From Craspedostauros australis (Eukaryota > Bacillariophyta > Bacillariophyceae > Mastogloiales > Achnanthaceae): a stretch of 64,000 nucleotides of DNA. Made by a program: the position numbers and the translations under genes. Under the pieces are notes generated by a model. The model saw nothing but the letters and a program-made list of their open reading frames with translations. It was not told the origin of the DNA and did not search any database. Positions within the stretch are counted from its first letter, which is position 1. Each line of letters opens with the position of its first letter. The stretch spans positions 682,001 through 746,000 of the forward strand of contig JAMXDE010000019.1 in the NCBI GenBank assembly GCA_026770025.1. Direction: 5' to 3'. Shown here piece after piece: positions 10,519 to 21,597 of the stretch.

Positions 10519-10973
10519 GGCGCAGTGCGCTGCTCGTAGATGCGCTCAAGAGCCACCCAAGCTGCACGAGGGTCTCCTCCCCCGTTCAGCATGCTCTTGC
10601 ATCCCCACACCGCCTCGAAGGCAACTTTGCCTTCCTTCGAATCATGGCTAATAGCCAAGGTCAGTTCTTTGTAGGCGTACTTCGCCATCGCTTCCTTGTA
10701 CTCGGCCAGGTCCGCAGCGCTTGGCTTGGCGCTCGCCTTGGTGCCAGTCTTGAGCTTGGTACCTGCCTCGGTCTTGATGGTTGGAACCAGGCTCTCGGTA
10801 ACCTCAGAAGGAGCTTTCACTTCCACCTCAGAGTAGGCCATCAAGAACTTGTCTCTGTAACCCTTGCGGTTAGCACAAGAGAGGAACTTGGCCAGCCAGA
10901 ACTTCCAGTTCTCCTTCTTGCCGTCGAAGTAGACCACCGGAAGGCGGTCGGTTTTGGCGTTGATGGTACTCAT
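10519..10973 (-). pseudogene. Copia Gag N-terminal fragment, element C
   Basis: The ATG at 10973-10971 begins MSTINAKTDR. The frame continues through the FDGKKENWKFWLAKFLSCANRKGY block shared with D and E, and ends at the junction with B's LTR after YEQRTAP. The frame reads on into the LTR for only five codons. It is the N-terminal third of a capsid protein and cannot function alone. The same family is complete in element D. Confidence 0.88.
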
Positions 10974-11030
10974 GATGATGGTGGATGATGGCTTGATGGT
11001 GCGGGGTGAAACGTAGGATTTCAATCTAAA

Positions 11031-11042
11031 CGTTTCGAAACG
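11031..11042 (-). promoter_or_regulatory. CGTTTCGAAACG palindrome abutting 5' LTR of C
   Basis: Same position and layout as in the other elements, but with central CG instead of AT. The next ~20 bases (sense) match D and E closely. Confidence 0.6.
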
Positions 11043-11584
11043 TGTTGGAAATCCAGGGTGGTGTTAGTAGTAGGAGACTAATCGTGATTAGAATCTACTC
11101 TTTCGAACTGTGAGCTCTTCATTGCTCTTTCATCTTGATGATCGATCTCCTGCTGCAATCCCCATGGTTGCATCTGCTGATCTACCATGCATTCATCTTG
11201 CAAGGTTGCCTATCTCATGAATTCACCCTGTCTTTCCTCTGATAGATTCATCATCGTAGACATCGTTGATTCACAGGCATCACCGATTCGATTCACTCAG
11301 TCGGATCATCATCTTCGTGTTTTTCACGAATGCATCGTTGCAGCCCCGTGTGACATGCAACCGTGCATTGGATGATTGCATTATCCTTCACAGTCATCAT
11401 CATCCGATCCACACTTGTCATTCACCATCCGTCTCAGGATACCCTTCGCCCTGTCATGTACCTCACATTTTGGTGTTCACAATGTCATAGTGTGAGGTGC
11501 GGTAATATAGCGTTTCATGGCATTTGACTTCTCACTCTTGGGAGGTGCGGCAATCACGCGTTTCATAACACCCGATTCCTGACA
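11043..11584 (-). repeat. LTR, 5' LTR of element C (short variant of D-type)
   Basis: 542 bp. The sense start resembles D's LTR (TGTCAGGAATCGGGTGTTATG) and the end is TGGATTTCCAACA. It is 363 bp shorter than the 905-bp LTR of D and lacks D's 14-bp tandem repeats. It abuts GGAACA of an E-type LTR at 11585. Confidence 0.85.
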
Positions 11585-11741
11585 GGAACAACAGGACGCC
11601 CCGTGTCGCCACCGCGGCAGATGCCTATTATGAAGAATGAAATCGGAAGAGAAAGTGAGATTATGCTCACAGTTCTAAAACGGTACAGTTTCTAACAGCG
11701 GATTAGAGTACAGTACTAACTATAACCCCGGATTTCCAACA
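11585..11741 (+). repeat. 3' remnant of an E-type LTR (plus orientation)
   Basis: 157 bp matching the last part of the solo LTR at 55900-56667 and, reversed, the start of E's LTRs. It ends CCCCGGATTTCCAACA. It interrupts the 3' part of G, and C in turn interrupts it. Its other end is missing. Confidence 0.85.
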
Positions 11742-12825
11742 AATATCGAGAAGTTGCGGTGTCCGATCGGTTGGTTAGTTTGGCTTGCTTCTTTGCTTCC
11801 CACCTGGCTTCCCGTTCGCGACGAAGTCGGTTCACGGATGTAGGAAACCGGTCCAAAGGTCTTCCTCTTGCTTTCCGAGATGGACGAGTCGCTTCCCGCC
11901 ATCACTTTTTCCATCGTCATCTGCTTTGCCATCATCCCGATTGCTTTCATCCTGATTGCTTTCATCAGCCCGTTCATCATCTTTATCTTTGCCATCATCG
12001 TCTTCGACATCGATTCGAATGGGATCGAAAGGATTCGAAGGATCACGAAAGATACCGTCATCAGAGTCATCGTCGTCAGATTCAGCCTCCGGTTCATTCT
12101 TTTTCCATCGGACTCCCTTCCGAATGGGTTGGAACCCATCATCATCGGCTGCGTTCGTCCCTTCCGGCTCCTTGGTCTCCAGAATGCGGACGTTGTCTCC
12201 AGCTGTCGTCCAGCCTTGATGTTCCCCAAATGTCTTCTCGATCCAGGTCACATCCCTCGTGTGAACGATCGCATTGGTATCAGGATTGAACATCCTGAAT
12301 ACTCCCGATGCGTGCCTTGTGCTGTATCCCACAAAGACCATTGGCTTACCGCGGTTCCGCAACTTCGCCGTGATCTTGCCGTGAAGTGACTTCACTATGC
12401 CAACCTCTCCGAACGTCCTCAAATGCTCGAGAAACTTTGGTGGAGAACCGAAGAACGCCTCGTGGGGAGACTTCCGATTGAGCTTAGTGACCAGGATGTT
12501 GGACAAGAGCGTGGCTGTCTCCGCTGCCTCAGCGCATTAGCCGTGACGGGCCTTGTCGTTGAGCTGAGCGGAATTCAGCATGGACCGAACTTTGCCGTAT
12601 AGAGCAGAAAATTTCCTCTCTACCCTTCCATTTTGCTGTGGAGTATGTGGTGCAGTGAGTTGCATGCTGACATCCCATCCAAGGGATCGAAGGTGATGCT
12701 CTGCATCGATGTTTTCGCCAGCGTTGTCGCCTCGAAAAAGCACCTTCTTGTCCTTGATAATCGGTTTGAGGTGAGACAGGAATGATTCCAGCTTCTTAGA
12801 AACCTCGTTCTTCGTGGTCAAGAAG
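11742..12825 (-). pseudogene. Copia Pol fragment, element G (integrase C-terminal half)
   Basis: This is the downstream half of G's integrase; the upstream half is at 35957-37415, beyond element E. It holds the second catalytic Asp (FRGDNAGEN) and Glu (NGRVERKF), then the FGEVG/VFVGY region and an acidic linker. A TAA at 12539-12537 replaces the Leu codon expected before the conserved Trp (TTA to TAA), and the adjacent TGG is TGC. The frame is lost again near 11880, where a frame resembling a basic Copia linker continues (RKARGRPLDRFP). Reverse transcriptase and RNase H are absent, cut off by the LTR remnant at 11741. G is clearly dead. Confidence 0.85.
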
Positions 12826-13050
12826 TGTTGGAAATCCGGGGTTATAGTTTGTACTAAGATCTAATCTGCTGTTAGAAACTGTACCGTTTTAGAACTGTGA
12901 GCACAATCTCACTTTCTCTTTAGATTTCATCTTCATAGCAGGCATCTGTCGCGGTGGCAATACGGGGCGTCCTGTTGTCTCTTAGGTGCTTCCCTCTTCG
13001 TTCATCATGCTCTGTTCTTGCTTCCTTGTCTCTGCCTCGTCGTAGCTGTC
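12826..13050 (-). repeat. 3' LTR of E, first piece
   Basis: Begins TGTTGGAAATCCGGGG and ends with GCTGTC (13045-13050), the first copy of F's target duplication. It continues at 20996. Confidence 0.9.
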
Positions 13051-13850
13051 TGTCGAGATGTGCATGTGAGTATACGTCAAGATGTACGTGTATATGTGCA
13101 TCGTTCACCCGCTATTCTCTCATACACACTTGGACGGTATAACTATACTCGTGTCAATAGCATACTGTGATTCGTCAGAATTACAGGGGAAACGGAACAC
13201 ACGAAAAGGGGCAAGATTTCTGGAGGAAATTTGCAAATAACGATTTCTGAGAAAATCAGAAGATCGTCCGTCCATGCATCAATGGTACCAAGAGAATCTC
13301 AAGGTACTTCCCAACTAAACCTCAGATGACGATATCATCTGACAGACTACTGCATCACCAATGGAACGTGACATCTGGAGAGCAGAAGGACGCCCACTGA
13401 CGTCGACAGGATGTCAACATGTCACCACGTCGACAGCTGTCTCCAAGTCAGAGCAGGAGGCGAAGATCCGATGACTGAAGAGGGCATCAGCATCATGGAT
13501 ACTGAAGGTGAACTTCAAATGGTAAGTACTCATGGAGTAGAAACCAGTACTGAATGAACAGAGTGTCAAATGCGGAGCACGCATTGAACACTGAATATCG
13601 TGTAGCACGAGTACACGATGTTGAGAGAGAGAGAGAGAGAATACAGAGAGAGCGAGAGAGGATCTCGCGTGCCAACTCATAGTCAGAGACCGAATCTACG
13701 AAACAGATTGAAGCGCCCAGAGCATCGGGCAAGAGAACAAACGGACACCAAGAGTATCGGAGTGCCAACGTAATGAAATAGCAAACAGACGACTATCAAC
13801 CAACACCATCTTCCACGTTTGTAGGTTACCATGAGCGGAACTTGCCAACA
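13051..13850 (+). repeat. LTR, 5' LTR of element F
   Basis: 800 bp, TGTCGAGATG to TTGCCAACA. Visible inside are TATAACTATA at 13138-13147, a TCAGATGA-cgata-TCATCTGA hairpin at 13322-13342, a TGACGTCGAC motif near 13398, a GTAAGT splice-donor-like site near 13521, and a GA microsatellite near 13625. Confidence 0.93.
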
Positions 13851-13862
13851 CGTTTATAAACG
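13851..13862 (+). promoter_or_regulatory. CGTTTATAAACG palindrome abutting 5' LTR of F
   Basis: A perfect 12-bp palindrome directly after the LTR, in the primer-binding-site position, as in A, B and I. Confidence 0.6.
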
Positions 13863-13932
13863 ATAGATCAGGGCGAGCCCGCTAATCGTATCGTGCGAGG
13901 AAGACCAACATCATTCAAGAGCAGCAGGCTGA

Positions 13933-16900
13933 ATGAGCGAGGAAGAGGAATTGAAAGACATCCCTCTGTCCAATCCGACTATCAAGAGAGAAGAAGGTGC
14001 GAGTGAGACTCCACCTCGAGAAGAGAAGGAAGCAGCCGCGGCTACTGTCCTATCAGGCGCAGACGCAAGCGCGATCGACAAGACCAAAGAGGAACGGTCT
14101 GCAAGACTACATCGTAAGGAGAAGAGGATTCCTGAGGCGATCAAACAAGAGGAGACTGGTGTGACGAAGAGCATTCGCACAGCCAAACAGAGTGGGAAAA
14201 GTGAGACACCACCAGGAGGAGAATTTGTGACGAAAACAATCTCCGCGCAACAACAGGCGAAAATCGAAAAAGTGACAACACAGAAACCGACGGAAATCAA
14301 GGGCGCGAGCGCACCAACGACGAAACAACGAACCAACATGGCGACATCAGCCAACATGAACAAGCGACGCATCAAGGCGCCAATGTTCAGCGGTGAACAG
14401 GAAGACTACAGCGCATGGGAGTCCCAAGCAAAGGCATACGCTCGTGCACAGAAGACGAAAGACGTGATGTTGGGCAAGACCAAGGTACCAACAGTGAGTG
14501 AGATCGCGGCAGCCGCCGATGAAGCCAAGGAAGCGATGGAGGAGATCTACGAGCTGGGATGCGACTGCTTCAGTGATCTGATCCTTATGATGGATGCAGA
14601 GAAAGGAAAAGGCAAGCAGGCCATCCAGTACATCAACCAATGCATCTCTGACGACTACCCCAAAGGAGACGCACATGCAGCGTGGAACGTTCTCGCGGAG
14701 AAGTTCCGACCATCCGATGCGGTGATGAAGATGAAACTCAAGCGCCAATTCAACAACGAAAAGATGAAGAGAGACACGGACCCCGACACCTACATCATGC
14801 AACTCGAGAGTCTACAATCGCGTCTCCACGATGTCAAATACGAGATCTCGGACGAGGAAATGATCATGCAAATCCTCAGCACGGTGAGCAACAAATACAG
14901 AACTCACATCGTGAACTTCCAACACCAACTCACGTTCAATCCAGAGCTGGTTACCATCAACGCGATCAGAGGAGTACTCCGCACTGCATACGCTACGCAC
15001 AGAGGAAGCAAAGCATACGTTGACGACTTCCAAGACAGCAACACGAAGAGCAACGATACCGGCTTCGCAATCACCGGTAACTTCAAGGGTACTTGTCACA
15101 ACTATGGCGTGTATGGCCATAGATCCGCCAATTGCCCAGAACGCAAGAAATCGAACAACAAGAAAAACAACAACAACAACAACAAGATGAACGGAAAGCG
15201 CAACAACAATCGCAACAAAGGAAGCGGCTTCAAGGGCAAATGCAACTACTGCGGCATCTTCGGACACCGCGAGGCAGAGTGCCGAAAGAAGAAGTTCAAC
15301 GAGAAGAAGAAGGCCGACGAGCAGGCCAACACAGCTACGGAAGGACACGACAAGAGCGGACACGAGATGGTACTCTCAGCAAAGGACATGCCGCTCTGCA
15401 TGTTGGTGTCCGACGACTACATCGAAGACTCCTTCTTCGATAACTTCGAGTACGTCGGGAGTGACAACGAAGTGCAGGATGATGAGATCATCCCGGAGTG
15501 GCTCAGTGAGGAGCCAATCATCCACGAGGTGGATCCAAGACGCGAAGTGAGCTACAAGTGCTGCTTCAACGCGCACGACCTGATCGGTCCATACGGCGAC
15601 GAAGCTGAGATGGACGAGGCCAACGATAGCCACATCGAAGAGGCCATGAGCGATGACAACAACGCCGACGAGGACGGCTCAGATGAAGACGACGAGGCGA
15701 ACCGCGACGAGTTGTCTCCTCCTCAAGCTGGGAGACACGAGAGAACGGGAACCTTCATCAATCAAGGCGAAACGCGCCGCGCCGCGGCGCCTCCTCCTCC
15801 AGCAGCGGGGAACAACAGATCGGGCATCTTCGACAAGGATGACAGCGACGAATCCGAAGACGACAATCATCCAGACGACAGCTTCAATCCAAACGAGCGT
15901 GTCGTCTATCCAGGGAATATCGACTTCCCACCAATCGAAGATCCCAACAGGTTCAACTACCTCCATCGTCATGATACCGTCCCATATGCGACAGAGACAG
16001 CATTGGTGATCCAGAAGCAACTCATCTTCGATGCAGTGATGGAAGCAGGAGTGAGCCTGTTCCCAGGAGTCGAACGAGGAGTACTCAGACCGATATGGGT
16101 TAACATGATGGGATCCATCCTATCCAAGAACTTCAGATTGATCGAAGAGATTCTCGCCAATTCGGTTGTGATCAATCGCTTACTGGAAGCAGCCGAGACA
16201 GAGACGATCCCAGAGACGGATCTTCATTACATCCTTGGAGGATGTATGCGCGTACTCTTACGCGAGCGTCCACGCGTCCACCCATATGATCCAGTCACAG
16301 GATCTCATCAAAGCAACACGATTCCATCGGACTACGCGCAACTACCCGATGACATGGATGACGGAGACCATCATCCTCCATACAACGAAGATGGAGTCCA
16401 CGAAGACGACGACGACGGCAGCTTCGACGACGAAATAGCTGCGGCAGCTGTGGAGCAACTCCACGAGCTGAGCACCAAGTACAAGGACAAGGTCAACAAG
16501 GACACCTGGCTTGCCGATAGCGGAGCTTCGTGTCACATCGTCAACTCGGATGCCGCTCTCTTCAACGTGCGGCACATCAAGTCCTTCGTCCAAGTGGGAG
16601 ACAGCACGAAGCTGGACTCTCCCAAGATGGGATCCATTCGCTTGAAGGTCAAGCAGCAAGACAACACTGGCCACGTCATCCGGCTCGATGACGTGAAGTA
16701 CACACCCAAGATGGCGGTGAACCTTTTCTCCACGAACAAGGCTCTGTACAACGGTTACCAGCTTGGTAACAACGGCATTCTGATGGACATCATCAACGGA
16801 TCCGTAACGAAGATCGTGTTCGATCGAGTCTTCCCCACATCCAACGGATTCATCACGGGAGTGCAGATGCATCCCATCATGCCAACAGACGACGACAAGG

Positions 16901-19900
16901 CTTGCACAGTCATCGTCAAGAATCCATCCAAGGAGATCAGCGCGGTGAACCTGCACCGAATTCTTGGCCACGCGCCACTCGAGATCATGAAGCGGACAGC
17001 CGCTCAATACGGATGGAAAATCATCGGCGAGATGCCGGTGTGTCGCGACTGCGCGGTCGCGAACGCAAGAGTGAAGAATATTCCGAAGACAACCATTCCG
17101 AGAGCAACTCGCCGTGGCGAACGGCTCTTCATTGACATTAGTTACACTAAACACATAAGCTTCGGAGATAAACGCTACTGGACCCTGATCGTGGACGACT
17201 GCACGGATCACTGCTGGAGTTTCTTTCTCAAGAACAAGAGTGATCAACCAGGGTACATCAAACGATTCGTTCAAACGATCAAGTCACAGACTGGTGACCA
17301 ACAGATCATCTTCCGAGGTGACAACAGTGGAGAGAACAAATCCACGGAGGATATTCTCATCGATGCAGGACTCAACGTGAAATTCGAATACACGGCATCG
17401 AACACGCCGCAACAGAACGGTAGAGTGGAACGCAAGTTCGCGTACCTCTACACCAAGATCCGCTCCATGCTTAACGGAGCACAGCTCGACGAAGAATATA
17501 GGCATGGCCTGTGGGCAGCAGCTGCTAGCACTGCCACCGCCATCGCCAACATCACCGTAGCGAAGAACCAGAAAGAGTCACCACATCGACAATTCTTTGG
17601 CAACGATCCACCATACGCGGACGCGCACCGCACATTTGGAGAGGTGGGTGTTGTGAAGACTACCTACGGCGGGATTACCGCCAAACTCAAGAATAGAGGA
17701 GAAGAGATGGTGTTCATCGGATATGCACATCAACATGCATCAGGGGTCTACAACATGTACAGACCGTCAACCAAGTCACTCATCTGCTCACGGGACATCA
17801 AGTGGCTCAACCAATCATACGGACAGTTCCGTGGCTGGGCACCAGCACCGAACATATCCAACGAAACAGAAACAACGGACGCAGACGGCTTCACAACCAT
17901 TAGACGGAAGGGAGCAACGCCAAGGACGACAACGCGTCAAACATCGGAAGCGAAGAGAGTATCTTTGGCTGATAGCAACAGGTACTATATCCTATCAGAC
18001 AGCGATGATAAGGATAATGAGGACGACGGAGTAGTGACTCAAGTAATCCGAAATACCGAGGAAGATCGGAGCGAATCCAATCATGAGGATGACGAAATCC
18101 TACCATCCGGCAAAGAAGCCGACGATGACACAGACGTCACTCCTCCGAACACACCAGCGAGGTCTACACATCACACACCATCCAGATCTCCACCAAGCAA
18201 ACCAAGCAAGCATGACATAGCCAGAAAGGAGAGGATCCGACGTCACAAAGCACGAGGCAGGAAGGGAGAAGCTAATCCCAAGTCAACTGCAGGGAAGAGC
18301 ATTCCCAGAGCTCTACGTGAGCTCGCAGACTTCAACAAACCAGGTCGAAAGGAAGAAGGCTATGAGAGCGATCCATCGTCCAATGAGGCGAGCGACGAAC
18401 TCAGCGACGAGATGATCGACGATTCCAACAACGAAACTACAGATGACGAGGAAATCGAAGACGAAGATGAAGAGATCGAGATCACTCATCATAGCACAAC
18501 AGGACTGTACGGGATGAATGCAATCATCACCGAGAGACCAGCGATCGATATCGGATTATCGATGCAGGACGAGAACAAGGAACCAGAGAAGCACATCGAA
18601 CCTACAACATTCGACGGAGCCTTCAATCACCCAGATCCTATCCATCGAAAGGGATATCGAGCAGCCATCAAGAAGGAGTTCGACTCCATGGATACACGCA
18701 AGGTGTATAGCAAGATCAAACGAGACGCCATCCCACGCAGCTGCAGATGCTGCAAGTGCAAATGGGTCTTCAAGCTGAAGCGTGACGGCACACATCGAGC
18801 ACGACTCGTTGCATGTGGCTATTCACAAGTTGCAGGAGTAGACTTCCAAGAGCATTACTCACCCGTCATCCATGACGTGACCTATCGGGTCATGATGGTG
18901 ATCATGCTAATCAAGAAGATGGACTGCGCACTCGTCGATGTCGTAACAGCATTCCTACATGGAGACCTCGACGAGGAGATCTACATGAATTGTCCCAACG
19001 GGATGGATCATCAACCAGACGAAGCCCTGACCCTACACAAGCCAATCTACGGACTTGTGCAGAGCGCCAGGCAATGGTTCAAGATGTTGGTATCGACCCT
19101 CAAGAATATCAACTTCGAACAGAGCGCAGCAGACCCGTGCCTGTTCTACAGGAAGACGAACGAAGGAAGCATGATCGTGGCCATCTACGTGGACGATTGC
19201 TTCTGTTGCGGAGACTCCAAGGCATTGGAGACATTCCTGAAGGACATCCAAGGCAGCAAATTCAAGGTGACAATCGAGCGCGGACTTGGAGACTACCTCA
19301 GCTGCAACATCGAACTGAACCATGACAAGACTAGAGCAACGTTGCGTCAACCACATCTCATCCGACATCTCATCGAAGAGTTCAGAACCAAGGTTGAGAA
19401 GATGCAACGCTATGGGACACCAGGAACCCCGGGCCAAATCATCGTACGACCATCCGAAGACAACGGACTACAGAAGGTCGGACCAGAAGAACATGCCGAA
19501 TATCGCCGAGGCGTGGATATGCTACTCTTCCTCATCAAGCACTCGCGACCAGATATCGCGAACCCTGTGAGGGAACTCTCCAAGGTATTGATCGGGCCCA
19601 CCAAGGCCGCAATGAAGGAGATGTATCGGATCATCAAGTATGTGATCGATACAAAGGACTATGGATTGAAAATCCATCCAGCACGTCCAGATGACGACGG
19701 CTAGGACATGGAGCTCTTCTACAATAGCGAATATGCAGGAGACAAGAACACGAGAATCAGCGTAGGGGGATTCATCCTATACCTGTGCAAGGTACCAATC
19801 CTTTGGCGATCCAAGGCACAGAAGGCCGTCACACTCAGCTCATCCAAAGCAGAATACGTTGCCCTTTCCGAAGCGGCAAAGGAGATCTTCTTTGTTATGC

Positions 19901-20183
19901 AGCTACTCGAAAGTGTGGGCATCCCAGTGAAGACACCGATCAAGGTCCGTGTGGACAACATTGGAGCGATCTTCATTGCCAAGAACCCATCAACATCCCA
20001 ACGATCGCGGCACATCGACGTGCGCCATCACTACGTGAGGAACATTGTAATCAACAAACCATCGAAATCATTTTTGTTAAATCCGAGCAGAACACAAGCG
20101 ACGGATTCACCAAGAACATCAAGGCCGACTTGCAACGTGAACACGAGAAGTCGTACCTTGACACATCAAGAACATTCGAATGA
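13933..20183 (+). pseudogene. Copia Gag-Pol, element F, broken in RNase H
   Basis: The frame from ATG 13933 is open for 1923 codons and closely matches B through Gag, protease (DSGAS), integrase and reverse transcriptase (YVDD at ~1752). A TAG at 19702-19704 replaces a Trp codon (TGG in B) at the start of RNase H. After it the same frame resumes from 19708, but the RNase H aspartate of the FCDSEYAG motif is Asn here (FYNSEYAG). Near 20056 one A is missing from a run of four, so the C-terminus shifts frame; the proper end is the TGA at 20181-20183. The first zinc knuckle has Tyr for its second Cys, as in B. A truncated Gag-PR-IN-RT product could still be made, but RNase H is lost. Confidence 0.92.
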
Positions 20184-20203
20184 CCGAATGCACACAGGAA
20201 GGG

Positions 20204-20995
20204 TGTCGAGATGTACATGTGAGTATATGTCAAGATGTACGTGTATATGTGCATCGTTCACCCGCTATTCTCTCATACACACTTGGACGGTATAACTATA
20301 CTCGTGTCGATAATATGCTGTGATTCGTCAGAATTACAGGGGAAATGGAACACACGAAAAGGGGCAAGATTTCTGAAGGAAATTTGCAAATGACGATTTC
20401 TGAGAAAATCGGAAGATCGTCCGTCCATCCATCAATGGTACCAAGAGAATCTCAAGGCACTTCCCAACTAAACCTCAGATGACGATATCATCTGAGAGAC
20501 CATCGCATCACCAATGGAACGTGACATCTGGAGAGCAGAAGGACGCCTACTGACGTCGACAGGATGTCAACATGTCACCACGTCGACAGCTGTCTCCAAG
20601 TCAGAGCAGGAGGCGAAGATCCGATGACCGAAGGGCATCAGCATCATGGATACTGAAGGTGAACTTCAAATGGTAAGTACTCATGGAGTAGAAGCCAGTA
20701 CTGAATGAACAGAGTGTCGAATGCGGAGCACGCATTGAACACGGAGTATCGTGTAGCATGAGTACACGATGTTGAGAGAGAGAGAATACAGAGAGGAGCG
20801 AGAGAGGATCTCGCGTACCGACTCATAGTCAGAGACTGAATCTACGAAACAGATTGAAGCGCCGAGAGCATCAGGCAAGAGAACGAACGGACACCAAGAG
20901 TATCGGAGTGCCAAGTAGTGAAATAGCAAACAGACGACTATCAACCAACACCATCTTCCACGTTCGTAGGTTACCGTGAGCGGAACTTGCCAACA
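20204..20995 (+). repeat. LTR, 3' LTR of element F
   Basis: 792 bp, same termini as the 5' LTR. It has a shorter GA microsatellite and scattered substitutions. It is followed by GCTGTC (20996-21001). Confidence 0.93.
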
Positions 20996-21523
20996 GCTGT
21001 CTACGCTTGCATGGTAGGGATCTGCAGCCCTGAGCACTTGCCTGCCTCATGTTTCCTTCGTTGATCCTCATGACACCATCGTCTCATGATCGATGTCACC
21101 TTTGGTGATGTTCCAAACCTGCGGATATTCTGATCCTTTCTGATGTTCCAAACCTGCGGATGTTCTTGTCCGCAGGAGAGGCACGTGCTGTCCTCTGAAG
21201 AAGGTGCGTCACTTGTCCATGGACATGCTGTTCTGATCGACGTCGTCGTCTGGATGGTTGCCATGGTTGGCGTGGTATTGGGACCTCCTGATCCGCCGTG
21301 GGTGTCTTCCTTTCATTACCAGAGGACAGGCTATCCTCCTTGCGGTTATACAGGCATCAATCGCGTCCGTATGCTTAGTCATAGTCATAATGACATGGTA
21401 TACAAAGGTGTGACGAATAGTCTCTTAACATGTGATGAATAATATTCAAAGCTGTGACGAACAATGTTGGGAGGTGCGGCAATTACGGGTATTCTGACAA
21501 AGTCGTACCCTCAATTCCTAACA
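20996..21523 (-). repeat. 3' LTR of E, second piece
   Basis: Starts with the second GCTGTC copy and ends TTCCTAACA; joined to 12826-13050 it makes a ~747-bp LTR. It contains a direct repeat of GATGTTCCAAACCTGCGGAT and a hairpin CCTGCGGA-8 nt-TCCGCAGG at 21153-21176. The purine tract of E abuts it at 21524 (sense GGAAGGG). Confidence 0.9.
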
Positions 21524-21597
21524 CCCTTCCATTGTCGCATCGACAACATAACATCCATCATCACCGTCCTTCTCTCTCACCTTTCGCCTTACTTCCA

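Larger units (their letters stand above)
10519..11584 (-). mobile_element. Copia element C, 5' part only
   Basis: 5' LTR 11043-11584, palindrome 11031-11042, leader and about 150 codons of gag remain. The gag is closest to that of elements D and E. Everything downstream of the YEQRTAP codons is gone at the LTR of B. No continuation is found on the other side of B, so the loss was probably part of the rearrangement that formed B. Confidence 0.85.
13051..20995 (+). mobile_element. Copia element F (family B), inserted in E's 3' LTR
   Basis: 5' LTR 13051-13850, palindrome 13851-13862, Gag-Pol 13933-20183 with two lesions, purine tract ending AGGAAGGG, 3' LTR 20204-20995. GCTGTC flanks both ends (13045-13050 and 20996-21001) and occurs once in the uninterrupted LTR of E near 35430. 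The two LTRs differ at several sites, so the insertion is not very recent. Confidence 0.94.
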
